Numbered from the stretch's first letter, positions 1 to 8,597 are shown. The stretch: 64,000 bases of DNA from Burkholderiaceae bacterium (GCA_031291325.1 JARLJG010000068.1:1-64000), one strand, 5' to 3'. Made by a program: numbers and translations. Notes: generated by a model from the sequence alone, not told the origin.

Positions 1-32
1 CACGCGGGACACGGAAGGGGTAAATCGACCAA

Positions 33-71
33 AAACCAAAAAGGGTTACAGACCGAAATCTGTAACCCCTT
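33..71 (-). terminator. Rho-independent terminator of tRNA-Arg
   Basis: A perfect 10-bp stem (43-52 with 59-68, GGGTTACAGA/TCTGTAACCC) has a 6-nt loop. On the minus strand it is followed by T-rich sequence (TTTTTGGTTTTT). It lies just downstream of the minus-strand tRNA gene. Confidence 0.8.
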
Positions 72-79
72 GATTATAT

Positions 80-156
80 TGGTGCGGCTGGCAGGAATCG
101 AACCCACGACCCCTTGGTTCGTAGCCAAGTACTCTATCCAGCTGAGCTACAGCCGC
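80..156 (-). tRNA. tRNA-Arg (anticodon ACG)
   Basis: Read on the minus strand, the 77-nt sequence has a 7-bp acceptor stem (GCGGCTG/CAGCCGC) and a D arm with the GCTCAGCTGGATAGAG pattern. The anticodon stem is CTTGG/CCAAG around the loop CTACGAA, which gives anticodon ACG (arginine CGU family; A34 is normally edited to inosine). The T arm contains GGTTCGATTCC. The discriminator base is A, and the 3' CCA is encoded at 80-82 on the complement. Confidence 0.97.
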
Positions 157-166
157 GAAAAACAAA

Positions 167-172
167 ATTATA
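167..172 (-). promoter_or_regulatory. -10 box of the tRNA-Arg promoter
   Basis: A consensus TATAAT on the minus strand sits 10 nt upstream of the tRNA 5' end, the usual position for a stable-RNA promoter. The -35 region around 190-196 is only weakly matching. Confidence 0.5.
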
Positions 173-482
173 GCACCACTTTATCTTGAAATGGAAGCCC
201 TTTTTTGCGGTGCGGCCAATATTTTTTACGTCGCCGATAATTCCACGTGGACTGGGTGGGGAATCGGTATATGCGTGGCGGAATGGATGGGATTTCCTCG
301 CGTGCCACGGGTGTCGGCGTACTCCTTCCAGAATCGAACGGCCATTGCTTTACAAAGCACTTGTGATAAAGTCGGTTCGGGATTCGCTGTCGCGGATGCG
401 AGGGCTGGCGTGTTGCCGGCAATTTCGCGGCGGGGCGCATCGATAGACATCATTGGACAATGATAAAGGAAGAAGCGTCGAT
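173..482. other. Gap without a supported gene
   Basis: Several short overlapping ORFs occur on both strands, but none has a ribosome binding site or recognisable domain. The stretch probably holds the divergent promoters of the tRNA and of the sensor kinase. A ribosome binding site (AAGGAAGAAG, about 466-475) near its end supports the kinase start at 483. Confidence 0.5.
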
Positions 483-1934
483 ATGATGCATGCGGAATGG
501 TTGTCGGTGGTGATGCAAGGTTCGTTTAGCGAAATTTATGTGATCGATTGCGACACGCTTCGCTTTTTGGAAGTCAATCCGGCCGCGTGCAAGAATTTGC
601 AAGTCGAACAATGGGAATTGTTGGGGAAGACTCCGATCGACATCGCCAAGAATCTGATGGCCGACACGCTGGAGTTGGTATTGCAGCCCCTGCGCGAGGG
701 CGCGGCGACGCAGGCGACCCTGGAGGCGATGCAAGTGCGCAAGGACGGCAGCGCCTATCCGATCGAATACCATTTCTATTGCTGCCGGTCGTCGTCGGCG
801 CAGGTCTATATCGCCATCGGCAACGATGTCAGCGCGCGTTATGAGGCGGCCAAAGCCTTGCGCATCAGCGAAGCCCGGTTCCGCGCGATCGTGTCGAATA
901 CGCCAGGGTTGGCGTTTCAGTTTGTTTTGCAAGCGGATGGCAGTGTTGCCTTCCCTTACTTGAGCGAAGGGTGCCAGGCACTGTTGGGGATTGCCGCCGA
1001 TCGTTTGCAGGGCGAACCTGAACTCTTCTTGTCCCTTATCTTGCCGGAAGACCGGCCTTCATATCTGGACGCGATGAATCAGTCGGCTACAGATTTGAAG
1101 AGCTGGAATTGGGAGGGGCGCATCTGGGTCGAACAGTGGAACGACACCAAGTGGATCAACTTGCGCGCCACTCCGCGCCGCTTGAATGGCGACGCCTTCG
1201 GCTGGGAAGGCATCATGACCAATATCAACGACAGCAAATTGGAGCAGGCCGAAATAACGCGCTCGCATGCGCAATTGGCGGAACTGTCGGCGCACGTCGA
1301 AAGGGTCAAGGAAAAAGAGCGTACCCGCATTGCCCGCGAGATCCACGACGATTTGGGCGGCAATTTGACCGCGATCAAGATGGCGCTGGCTCTGCTGACC
1401 AGGCGTTTACCGGCGGACGACAGCGTGTTGCTCGATAAGGCTGCCTATGTCGATTCTTTGGTGGATCGCACGATTGAAACCGTGCATCGCATTTCCGGCG
1501 ATTTACGGCCGAGCATTCTCGACTTCGGGCTGGTCGATGCGATAGCCTGGCAGGCCAAGGAGTGCGAAAAGCAAATGGGGATTCCCTGCGTATTCATGTC
1601 CAATAGCGACGAAGTGGATTTGCATCTCGATCAGGCGACCGCGCTTTTCAGGATTTTTCAGGAGGCGCTGACCAATATCGGCAAACACGCGCAGGCGACC
1701 CGCATCGAGGTGCGGCTGGCGCTAGGCAAGAATTACGTGCGATTGGAGATTGAAGACAACGGCAGCGGCATGTCGGCCACAGATCGGTTGAAACCGAAAT
1801 CTTTCGGAATTCGCGGGATGACAGAACGCGCGGCCGCGCTTGGCGGAAATTTGTCGATCGAGGCGGCCGAACAGGGCGGAACGATCGTGGCAATTTCGGT
1901 GCCTTTGACTGAAAATCGCAACAAATCACAATAA
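483..1934 (+). CDS. PAS-domain sensor histidine kinase, NarL-type (HisKA_3)
   Basis: Cytoplasmic two-component sensor predicted to phosphorylate the response regulator 12 bp downstream. Two PAS-like regions occupy roughly residues 5-130 and 135-260. A HisKA_3 dimerisation helix follows, with the phosphoacceptor in REIHDDLGGNLTAIK (His near residue 288). The HATPase_c domain has the N box FQEALTNIGKHAQAT, the G1 motif DNGSGM and FGIRGMTERAAALGG. No transmembrane segment is visible, so the input is probably cytoplasmic. ATG 483 is preferred because AAGGAAGAAG precedes it; an in-frame TTG at 453 would add 10 residues. The family is clear, the signal is unknown. Confidence 0.9.
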   Translation: MMHAEWLSVVMQGSFSEIYVIDCDTLRFLEVNPAACKNLQVEQWELLGKTPIDIAKNLMADTLELVLQPLREGAATQATLEAMQVRKDGSAYPIEYHFYCCRSSSAQVYIAIGNDVSARYEAAKALRISEARFRAIVSNTPGLAFQFVLQADGSVAFPYLSEGCQALLGIAADRLQGEPELFLSLILPEDRPSYLDAMNQSATDLKSWNWEGRIWVEQWNDTKWINLRATPRRLNGDAFGWEGIMTNINDSKLEQAEITRSHAQLAELSAHVERVKEKERTRIAREIHDDLGGNLTAIKMALALLTRRLPADDSVLLDKAAYVDSLVDRTIETVHRISGDLRPSILDFGLVDAIAWQAKECEKQMGIPCVFMSNSDEVDLHLDQATALFRIFQEALTNIGKHAQATRIEVRLALGKNYVRLEIEDNGSGMSATDRLKPKSFGIRGMTERAAALGGNLSIEAAEQGGTIVAISVPLTENRNKSQ

Positions 1935-1946
1935 GGGTCTGGAATT

Positions 1947-2597
1947 ATGGCGGCAAAAGATGTCATCAAGATACTGATCGTGGACGACCATGCCATCGTG
2001 CGCGAAGGCTTGAAGCAAATCCTGGCCGACACCAAGGATATCGTGGTCTCGGGTTCTGCCGAAAACGGTTTCGATGCAATCAAGCAGGCGCGCCGGGGCG
2101 AATGCAACGTGGTCTTGCTCGATATTTCGCTGCCTGACCGTAGCGGCATCGAAGTGCTCAAGCAATTGCACAAGGAATGCCCGAATCTGGCGGTGCTGAT
2201 GCTGTCGATGCATCGCGAAGACGAATATGCAATCCGTTCGCTCAAGGCCGGCGCCGCTGGCTATCTGAACAAGCAAAGCGCGCCGGATGAGTTGGTCAAC
2301 GCGATTCGCATGGTGGCATCGGGCAAGAAGTACATCAGTGCCGCGTTGGCGCAAGAGCTGGCTAACCAGATCGGCGAAGATCGCGAAGTGCCACTGCACG
2401 AGACGCTTTCGGACCGCGAATACCAGACCCTGACGCTGATTGCGTCCGGTAAATCGGTGGGGGAAATCGCCGTCGAATTGTCCTTGTCGGTCAAGACCAT
2501 CAGCATGTACCGTTCGCGCCTGCTGCAAAAGATGAAGCTGAAGCATAACGCCGAATTGACGCATTATGCGATCAAGAATCACTTGGTCGGCGATTAG
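1947..2597 (+). CDS. LuxR/NarL-family response regulator
   Basis: A 216-residue transcription factor with an N-terminal receiver domain and C-terminal LuxR-type helix-turn-helix. Receiver landmarks are the acidic pair D13/D14, phosphoacceptor D59 in VVLLDISLP and conserved K109 in GYLNKQSAP. The HTH covers about residues 148-210 (LSDREYQTLTLIASGKSVGEIA, then LSVKTISMYRSRLLQKM). It follows the sensor kinase by 12 bp and is surely co-transcribed, forming a complete two-component pair. The target genes are not evident. Confidence 0.93.
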   Translation: MAAKDVIKILIVDDHAIVREGLKQILADTKDIVVSGSAENGFDAIKQARRGECNVVLLDISLPDRSGIEVLKQLHKECPNLAVLMLSMHREDEYAIRSLKAGAAGYLNKQSAPDELVNAIRMVASGKKYISAALAQELANQIGEDREVPLHETLSDREYQTLTLIASGKSVGEIAVELSLSVKTISMYRSRLLQKMKLKHNAELTHYAIKNHLVGD

Positions 2598-2601
2598 CTT
2601 G

Positions 2602-2632
2602 TAGAAACCGGTCCCGCACGGACGCGTTTCTC
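2602..2632 (+). terminator. Possible weak terminator hairpin after the two-component operon
   Basis: GAAACCGGTCC pairs imperfectly with GGACGCGTTTC (two central mismatches), about 7 nt after the response-regulator stop. A modestly T-rich tail follows (TCGTTGCTGTTT). Confidence 0.3.
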
Positions 2633-2683
2633 GTTGCTGTTTAATTAATTAACGGCCACGTCGGATTTACCTGCTCTGAATGC

Positions 2684-2731
2684 TTATACATTTTACGGAT
2701 TCGCTGTATAATTATTTTTGAACGGTCGTGC
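2684..2731 (+). promoter_or_regulatory. Promoter and palindromic operator of the acyl-CoA dehydrogenase operon
   Basis: A perfect -10 hexamer TATAAT lies at 2707-2712; the -35 around 2684-2689 is poor. Eight bases downstream is the imperfect palindrome GAACGGTCGTGC (2720-2731). It resembles GAACGACTGTAC at 15812-15823, upstream of the other acyl-CoA operon in this window. A site overlapping the transcription start would suit a TetR-type repressor. The regulator is inferred, not seen. Confidence 0.45.
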
Positions 2732-2758
2732 TTTTATTGAGAATTATAAGGAGACAGC

Positions 2759-3955
2759 ATGGATTTGAATTACACGGCGGAGGATTTCGCCTTCCGCGAT
2801 CAGGTGCGCGCATTTCTCGACGCCAACCTGCCGAAAGACCTGCAGCAAAAGGTGCGCGACCACAAGCGCTTGTCGAAGGAAGACATCACGCGCTGGCATA
2901 AAATCGTGGCCAAGCAGGGCTGGGGCGCGACTGGCTGGCCGGTCGAATACGGCGGCACCGGCTGGAGTGCGGTGCAGCGCCATATCTGGGAAGAAGAGTG
3001 CGCCGACGCCGGCACACCGATGACGCTGCCGTTCGGTGTGGCGATGGTGGCCCCGGTCATCATGGCTTTCGGCAACGAAGCGCAAAAAAGTTACTATCTG
3101 CCGCGCATCCTGAATTTCGACGACTGGTGGTGCCAAGGTTATTCCGAACCCGGCTCCGGTTCCGACCTGGCGTCGCTCAAGACGCGCGCGGAACGGCAAG
3201 GCGACCATTACATCGTCAACGGCCAAAAAACCTGGACCACGCTGGCCCAGCACGCCGACATGATTTTCTGCCTGGTGCGCACCGATACTGGCGTGCGCAA
3301 GCAGGAAGGCATTTCGTTCCTGCTGATCGACATGCATACGCCCGGCATCACCGTGCGCCCGATCATCATGCTCGACGAAGAGCATGAAGTCAACGAAGTC
3401 TTCTTCGACAACGTCAAGGTGCCGGTGGAAAATCTGGTCGGCGAAGAAAACAAGGGCTGGACTTACGCCAAATACCTGCTCGGCCACGAACGCACCAATA
3501 TCGCCGCAGTCGGCCGCGCCAAGCGCGAACTGCTATTCCTCAAGCGCATCGCCAGCAAGCAGGAAAAGAATGGCAAGCCACTGCTGGACGATCCGCTGTT
3601 CGCCGCCAAGGTGGCCAATCTGGAAATCGAATTGATGGCCCTGGAAATCACCGTGCTGCGGGTGGTCTCTTCCGATCATTCCAAGCGCGGCCCAGGCCCG
3701 GAAGCATCCTTGCTGAAAGTGAAGGGCACCGAAATCCAGCAAATCCTGACCGAACTGATGGTAGAGGCGATCGGCCCGTACGCGTTGCCGTTCGACCCGG
3801 CCTATCTGGAGGGCGAACACGCGCACAGCGTCACCGAAGAAGACGATGCCGCTCCGTTGGCCGGGCATTATTTCAATTTCCGCAAGACGTCGATCTACGG
3901 CGGCTCCAACGAAATTCAAAAAAACATCATCACCCAAATGATTTTGGGACTGTGA
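2759..3955 (+). CDS. Acyl-CoA dehydrogenase (subunit with the NEIQ signature)
   Basis: Predicted FAD-dependent acyl-CoA dehydrogenase of 398 residues that would form the alpha,beta double bond of a CoA thioester. The N-terminal helical domain begins DLNYTAEDFAFRDQVRAFL. The FAD/substrate region includes YSEPGSGSDLASLKTRAERQGDHY, and the C-terminal signature is IYGGSNEIQKNI. The position that holds the catalytic Glu in medium-chain enzymes (YEGTSQIQ) is Gly here, so the base must come from elsewhere, as in several other subfamilies. AAGGAGA precedes the ATG. The next gene starts 6 bp downstream, so the two may form a heteromer. The substrate is unknown. Confidence 0.92.
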   Translation: MDLNYTAEDFAFRDQVRAFLDANLPKDLQQKVRDHKRLSKEDITRWHKIVAKQGWGATGWPVEYGGTGWSAVQRHIWEEECADAGTPMTLPFGVAMVAPVIMAFGNEAQKSYYLPRILNFDDWWCQGYSEPGSGSDLASLKTRAERQGDHYIVNGQKTWTTLAQHADMIFCLVRTDTGVRKQEGISFLLIDMHTPGITVRPIIMLDEEHEVNEVFFDNVKVPVENLVGEENKGWTYAKYLLGHERTNIAAVGRAKRELLFLKRIASKQEKNGKPLLDDPLFAAKVANLEIELMALEITVLRVVSSDHSKRGPGPEASLLKVKGTEIQQILTELMVEAIGPYALPFDPAYLEGEHAHSVTEEDDAAPLAGHYFNFRKTSIYGGSNEIQKNIITQMILGL

Positions 3956-3961
3956 GGGGAC

Positions 3962-5101
3962 ATGGACTTCAATATCACGCAAGAGCAGCAACAGTTTTCC
4001 GACGCATTGCGGCGTTGGGTCGCCAAGGATTACAGCTTTGAAGAGCGCGCCAGGATCGTCAAGTCGGAGCAAGGCATATCCGACCAGGCTTGGGCCACGC
4101 TGGCCGAACTCGGCATGACGGCATTGCCGGTGCCGGAAGAGCAGGGCGGATTCAACGGTTCCGCCATCGACATGATGGTGGTCATGCAGGAACTGGGGCG
4201 CGGCCTGGTGATCGAGCCGTATTTCGCCACCGTACTGGCGGTCGAGTTCTTGAAACGCAGCGGCGGCCATGAGGCGCTGCTGGAGCAAGTCGCCGGCGGC
4301 GAATTGAAACTGGCTTGCGCACTCGGCGAACGGCAGGCTCGCCACGAATTGTTCAATCTCACGACGACCGCCAAGGGCGACGGCCAAGGCTATACGCTGA
4401 ACGGCAAGAAAACGGTCGTCGTGCATGGCGCACAGGCGGATAGCTTGATCGTATCGGCGCGCAGCAGCGGCGCACAGCGCGATACCGACGGCATTTCGCT
4501 ATTCATCGTGCCGGCAGATACGCCGGGCGTAACGCGGCACGACTATCGCACCATCGATTGCCAACGTGCTGCCGATATCGATTTTGTCGATGTCAAGCTG
4601 CCGGCCTCCGCCTTGCTGGGCGAGCTGGGCAAAGGCTGGGAAGTGCTGGACGCGGTCAGCGATTACGGCGTCACGTTGCTGTGCGCCGAAGCGGTCGGCG
4701 CGATGGATGCATTGAGCGCCGCGACCCTGGAATACTTGAAGACGCGCCAGCAATTCGGCGTGCCGATCGGCAAATTCCAGGCCTTGCAGCACCGCATGGC
4801 CGAGATGTACATGCACCTCGAACAGGCGCGCTCGATGGCCACGCTGGCCGCAGTCAAGGTTGCCTCGTCGGATGCCGGCGAGCGCCGCCGCACGGTTTCC
4901 GCTGCCAAGGTCAAGATCGGCCAAGCGATGAAATTCGTCGGTCAGCAAGCGATACAAATGCACGGCGGCATGGGCGTCACCAACGAATTGCCGGCCGCCC
5001 ACCACTTCAAGCGCCTGACCATCATCGAGACCTTGCTGGGCGACACCGACCATCATCTGACGCGCTTCATCGCGCAACCGGATTTCAAAAAAACAGCGTG
5101 A
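3962..5101 (+). CDS. Acyl-CoA dehydrogenase (divergent partner)
   Basis: A 379-residue acyl-CoA dehydrogenase family member directly behind its paralogue. The N-terminal, middle and C-terminal domains are all present (TLAELGMTALPVPEEQGG; QFGVPIGKFQALQHRMAEMYMHLE; IQMHGGMGVTNELPAAHH). The C-terminal signature loop IYxGxxEIQ of the first protein is absent, replaced by KRLTIIETLLGD. In actinobacterial steroid catabolism, adjacent genes of this type form alpha2beta2 enzymes with one active-site set per pair. That is a reasonable model here but only by analogy. Confidence 0.9.
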   Translation: MDFNITQEQQQFSDALRRWVAKDYSFEERARIVKSEQGISDQAWATLAELGMTALPVPEEQGGFNGSAIDMMVVMQELGRGLVIEPYFATVLAVEFLKRSGGHEALLEQVAGGELKLACALGERQARHELFNLTTTAKGDGQGYTLNGKKTVVVHGAQADSLIVSARSSGAQRDTDGISLFIVPADTPGVTRHDYRTIDCQRAADIDFVDVKLPASALLGELGKGWEVLDAVSDYGVTLLCAEAVGAMDALSAATLEYLKTRQQFGVPIGKFQALQHRMAEMYMHLEQARSMATLAAVKVASSDAGERRRTVSAAKVKIGQAMKFVGQQAIQMHGGMGVTNELPAAHHFKRLTIIETLLGDTDHHLTRFIAQPDFKKTA

Positions 5102-5178
5102 ATCGGCAGCCATCGGATCGACCCCGCGCTGAATAGGCAGGGTCGGTCGGTTTGCCGGCTTTACTGGAGGGGACAACT

Positions 5179-5634
5179 ATGCGCACATACAAATGGTATT
5201 TCGAGGATTTTGTCATCGGCAGTTCGATTTCGCTCGGTTCGCACCAGTTCACCGAGGAAGAAATCATTGAGTTTGCGAAGAAATTCGATCCGCAGCCGTT
5301 CCATATCGACCGCGAGGCGGCCAAGGACTCGATATTCGGCGGTATCATTGCCAGCGGCTGGCACACCTGCAGCGTCATGATGCGCTTGCTGGTCGACGGC
5401 ATGGTGTCCGATGCCGCCAGCCTGGGTTCGCCCGGCGTGGACGAAGTGCGCTGGATCAAGCCGGTGCGCGCCGGCGATACGATCTCGGTGACGCTCACGG
5501 TAACCGACGCCAAGGCATCGGCCAGCAAGAGCGATCGCGGCGTCATCTGGAACGATTGGCGCGGCACCAATCAGCATGGCGAATTGGTGGCGACCATCAA
5601 GAGCATGGGCATGTTCTTGCGGCGCCCAACCTGA
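5179..5634 (+). CDS. MaoC-family dehydratase (hot-dog enoyl-CoA hydratase)
   Basis: A 151-residue single hot-dog protein with the hydratase segment FDPQPFHIDREAAKDSIFGG followed by IIASGWHTCSVMMRL. The Asp/His pair lies in FDPQPFHID. Such enzymes hydrate trans-2-enoyl-CoA to (R)-3-hydroxyacyl-CoA, which fits the product of the dehydrogenases upstream. The start is ATG 5179, preceded by GGAGGGG at 5166-5172. A TTG at 5152 is in frame but lies before that ribosome binding site. Confidence 0.88.
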   Translation: MRTYKWYFEDFVIGSSISLGSHQFTEEEIIEFAKKFDPQPFHIDREAAKDSIFGGIIASGWHTCSVMMRLLVDGMVSDAASLGSPGVDEVRWIKPVRAGDTISVTLTVTDAKASASKSDRGVIWNDWRGTNQHGELVATIKSMGMFLRRPT

Positions 5635-5665
5635 TTTTAGAGGTACCCATCAATAAGGAGACAGA

Positions 5666-6118
5666 ATGCGTGTCATAGCATCGTTAGAAGAACTCAAAGC
5701 GCTGGTCGGCCAGGAAGTCGCCGTCTCGGACTGGGCAGAAATCACACAGGAGCGCGTCGATCAATTTGCCCATGCGACCGACGATCAGCAGTGGATACAC
5801 ATCGATGTCGAACGCTCCGCCAAGGAGTCGCCGTTCGGCGGCACGGTCGCGCACGGCTTTTTGACGCTATCGTTGTTGCCGATGCTGATGGCAAATGCGG
5901 TGTCGATGCCGGACGTCAAAATGGCCGTCAACTACGGCTTGAACAAGGTGCGCTTTCCGTCGCCAGTGCCGGTCGGCAGCCGCCTGCGCGCGCACATGAC
6001 GCTGGTGGCTGTGGAAGACATTGCCGGCGGCGCGCAAGTGACCTGGCTGGTGACGATCGAGCGGGAAGGCAGCGACAAGCCGGTGTGCGTGGCCGAATCG
6101 GTTTCACGGCGGTATTGA
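5666..6118 (+). CDS. MaoC-family dehydratase (second hot-dog hydratase)
   Basis: A 150-residue MaoC-like protein with AHATDDQQWIHIDVERSAKESPFGGTVAHGFLTLSLL in three overlapping conserved blocks: DDQQWIHID, SPFGGTVAHG and FLTLSLLP. It appears catalytically complete. A strong AAGGAGA ribosome binding site (about 5654-5660) precedes the ATG. Two MaoC genes in tandem could encode a heterodimer or act on different chain types. It is the last gene of the operon; two stem-loops follow. Confidence 0.88.
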   Translation: MRVIASLEELKALVGQEVAVSDWAEITQERVDQFAHATDDQQWIHIDVERSAKESPFGGTVAHGFLTLSLLPMLMANAVSMPDVKMAVNYGLNKVRFPSPVPVGSRLRAHMTLVAVEDIAGGAQVTWLVTIEREGSDKPVCVAESVSRRY

Positions 6119-6136
6119 TACTGATACTGCGGATTC

Positions 6137-6195
6137 GCGAGCAGATGCCGCCATCTGTTCGCATATTGCGAGTTGCCGGGTATTTGCATACCCGG
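6137..6195 (+). terminator. Tandem stem-loops after the acyl-CoA operon
   Basis: The first hairpin (6137-6162) pairs GCGA and CAGATG with CATCTG and TCGC around a CCGC loop, with one mismatch. The second (6176-6195) is a perfect 8-bp stem, CCGGGTAT/ATACCCGG, with loop TTGC. Neither has a good T-run, so they may stabilise the 3' end or pause polymerase rather than act as textbook terminators. Confidence 0.45.
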
Positions 6196-6345
6196 TCGCG
6201 CGGCGCAATCTTTCCTGGATGATTCCATAGCCGCTGCCACTGCTGTTTCTTCGGTGAATTGGCGATACCGACCTTTTGGAAAAATTCCTCTTTCCCTATG
6301 GCAAATCGGCTTGGAGAAATGCCAAAATACGCATTCGTTCAATCT

Positions 6346-7278
6346 CTATTGATCAATTGCTTCCACATACATGATCACAATTTCTCCAATCGAATACTGA
6401 TTTTCAACGCTCGGTATTTCGCATTTGATGACGGCAAAATAGTTGTCTTGACTCGGGTCGATTCCATCCTTCTCCAATTTTGAAACGAGGAGAGTGGCGG
6501 CACCTTCGGAAAAAATACATGTTGCGGCACCAATTACGCCCCATGTGTGACAACCGGAAACGTGCAATTGACGTCCAAGTTTGACTACAAGTCCATAATC
6601 CACCACTAGCGTATTATTGCATATGTGGTCGTCAGGATTCCATACCATGTTTCCTCTAGTCTTCTTTGGCTTTGTCTCTAGACGATGACAGAAGCTGCCT
6701 TTCCCATCGGGCGGATAGTGAACGAGAAGCTTGGGCAAATCAAGGAGGTTGCGCGTCAACTTGTTGTGTCGCGGTCCCCCAAAAATGACCCGCTGCCCAT
6801 GGTGGTTCTCGACTTCGAGATCAGTGATATCTTCGGATGCGATCACGGAAATGTTTTTGCTGCTTACTACAAATGTGTCGGAAGAGAATATGGTGGAATA
6901 TGCCCCAAAAAGCAATCCGATGCCTACAGTCTCGCCGGGGCCAGTCGCCTTGCCTTTGTTATTGGAATGAAGAGTTGCCACCACAACCGGAAGAGCTTGT
7001 CCGGGCCTAAAGCCGGCAAAGAATTTCGCCACAAATCGAATCCTGCCCCAGCCCGTTGCTGCATCGACGATGTAGCCGACAAATAGGCCGGAGAAGACTC
7101 CTAAACATGCTTGCCACCAGAATTGCCCCCATTCTTGCGTGCCCCCAAGACGGGCCCGAAAGTGAAACGTGATTACGGTAAATGCAGCCGTCAAGACCGT
7201 AAAGAAAAGAAATATGTACCGGAGACTACCAGATAAAAGCAATCGCTTTACTCGATACCAAAAAATGCTCATATGCAC
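6346..7278 (-). CDS. Unrecognised membrane-anchored protein, two TM helices plus soluble domain
   Basis: 310 residues. Two hydrophobic helices near the N terminus (about residues 17-38 and 52-72) are followed by a roughly 230-residue soluble domain. Visible landmarks are FGGPRHNKLTRNLL, VVDYGLVVKLG, SGCHTWGVIGAATCIF and DNYFAVIKCEI. The GGPxxN and GCHTxG elements recall a family of bacterial domains of unknown function with a nucleotide- or ligand-binding look; this is an impression, not an assignment. The DNA is AT-richer than the flanking operons, which suggests acquisition. It is transcribed alone, and no partner gene explains its role. Confidence 0.6.
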   Translation of the reverse strand: MHMSIFWYRVKRLLLSGSLRYIFLFFTVLTAAFTVITFHFRARLGGTQEWGQFWWQACLGVFSGLFVGYIVDAATGWGRIRFVAKFFAGFRPGQALPVVVATLHSNNKGKATGPGETVGIGLLFGAYSTIFSSDTFVVSSKNISVIASEDITDLEVENHHGQRVIFGGPRHNKLTRNLLDLPKLLVHYPPDGKGSFCHRLETKPKKTRGNMVWNPDDHICNNTLVVDYGLVVKLGRQLHVSGCHTWGVIGAATCIFSEGAATLLVSKLEKDGIDPSQDNYFAVIKCEIPSVENQYSIGEIVIMYVEAIDQ

Positions 7279-7299
7279 TTGTATCCTCCTTGTGCTGAT

Positions 7300-7497
7300 T
7301 CAACGCGGTAAGGCGCATCCTGCCATTGTCAACTCGCGCTCATGTGCAAGCGCGACAAGTTCGCGAACCTTCCGGTGTTTGGCCTTTGATCGCTTGTCGG
7401 CCACGATTTTCCCCTTGACGCAAAACAGTTTTGATACATCCGTTTCGGGATACGGCCCAACCGCACCGAGTAAGTGAAAATCAGGAGCCTGGATCAA
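7300..7497 (-). CDS. Doubtful small ORF, possibly a gene remnant
   Basis: 65 codons from a TTG without a Shine-Dalgarno. The frame stays open back to 7554, overlapping the end of the sulfate-binding protein gene. The translation is basic toward the C-terminus (DKRSKAKHRKVRELVALAHE) and not recognisable. It could be a short real protein or debris of a larger gene in this AT-rich stretch. Confidence 0.2.
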   Translation of the reverse strand: MIQAPDFHLLGAVGPYPETDVSKLFCVKGKIVADKRSKAKHRKVRELVALAHERELTMAGCALPR

Positions 7498-7532
7498 ATT
7501 CTTATCGGTCGCAATTGCTTGATTTTCCGCGA

Positions 7533-8597
7533 TTAGTTGCGTGATTGATAGATTTTATCGAATTCTCCACCATCGGAAAAATGTCTCTTCTGTGCGCTTT
7601 TCCATCCACCGAAGACGTCATTGACGGTAAATAGGGTGATTGGTTGAAACGTGGTCGAGTATTTCTTGGCTATCGATTCGGAACGTGGGCGCAGGGCATG
7701 CTGGGCAATGATATCTTGTCCTTGCGGGGAATACAAAAATTCCAGGTATGCTGTGGCTTGTCTGCGGATTCCGCGTTTGTCGACGACTTTATCGACAACC
7801 GCGACCGGCGATTCCGCCAGGATCGATGTGTTGGGATAAACGACTTCAAATCTGTCGCCGAATTCTTTACGCGCTAGTTGCGCTTCATTTTCAAATGTCA
7901 CCAGCACGTCGCCAATATCGCGTTGCGTAAAAGTGGTTGTCGCCGCGCGGCCGCCGGCATCCAGGATCGGCACGTTCTTGATCATGCGACTGACCAGATC
8001 GCGTGCTTGCGCCTCGGTGCCGCCGCGCACAATCACCGATCCCCATGCAGCGAGATAAGAATAGCGGCCATTTCCCGACGTTTTGGGGTTTGGAATGATC
8101 ACCTTCACGTTCGGTTTTGCGAGATCATCCCAATTGTGAATATTCTTTGGATTGCCCTTGCGAGTCAAATATACGATCGTCGAATAGAACGGCGCCGAAT
8201 TATTTGGAAAGCGTTTCGCCCAATCTGCGGCGATCAACCCGCGGTCAACCAGAATGTCAATGTCATTCGATTGATTCATTGTGACGACCGATGCTTCCAA
8301 CCCTTCCGCAACCGAGCGCGCTTGACTGCTCGAACCGCCGTGGGATTGATTGATAGTGACGGTTTCACCCGTGTTTTTTTTCCATTCGGCAGCGAAAGCT
8401 GGATTGATATCCTTGAACAGTTCCCGTGTCACGTCATAGGAGGCATTCAGTAGCGCCACATCGGCGCGCGCCACAGGCATGGAGAGAGTTAGGGCTACGA
8501 TTGTTGTGCAAAAGAAAGTCACAATATTGGTGCATGGTCGCTGGGCACGACGATAAACCGATTCACTTGGCTTGTTTGTATTGAATAAATTGGTCAT
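7533..8597 (-). CDS. sbp: Sulfate ABC transporter substrate-binding protein
   Basis: A 354-residue periplasmic binding protein of the sulfate/thiosulfate family. A long signal peptide (about residues 1-45, hydrophobic core IVTFFCTTIVALTLSM, cleavage after ARA) precedes mature DVALLNASYDVTRELFKDIN. Family blocks are INQSHGGSSSQARSVAEGL, DRGLIAADWAKRFPNN, VIIPNPKTSGNGRYSYLAAW and VTFENEAQL. It normally delivers sulfate to CysTWA, but no permease or ATPase gene lies nearby, so it is an orphan or duplicate copy. No Shine-Dalgarno is visible before the ATG. Confidence 0.88.
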   Translation of the reverse strand: MTNLFNTNKPSESVYRRAQRPCTNIVTFFCTTIVALTLSMPVARADVALLNASYDVTRELFKDINPAFAAEWKKNTGETVTINQSHGGSSSQARSVAEGLEASVVTMNQSNDIDILVDRGLIAADWAKRFPNNSAPFYSTIVYLTRKGNPKNIHNWDDLAKPNVKVIIPNPKTSGNGRYSYLAAWGSVIVRGGTEAQARDLVSRMIKNVPILDAGGRAATTTFTQRDIGDVLVTFENEAQLARKEFGDRFEVVYPNTSILAESPVAVVDKVVDKRGIRRQATAYLEFLYSPQGQDIIAQHALRPRSESIAKKYSTTFQPITLFTVNDVFGGWKSAQKRHFSDGGEFDKIYQSRN

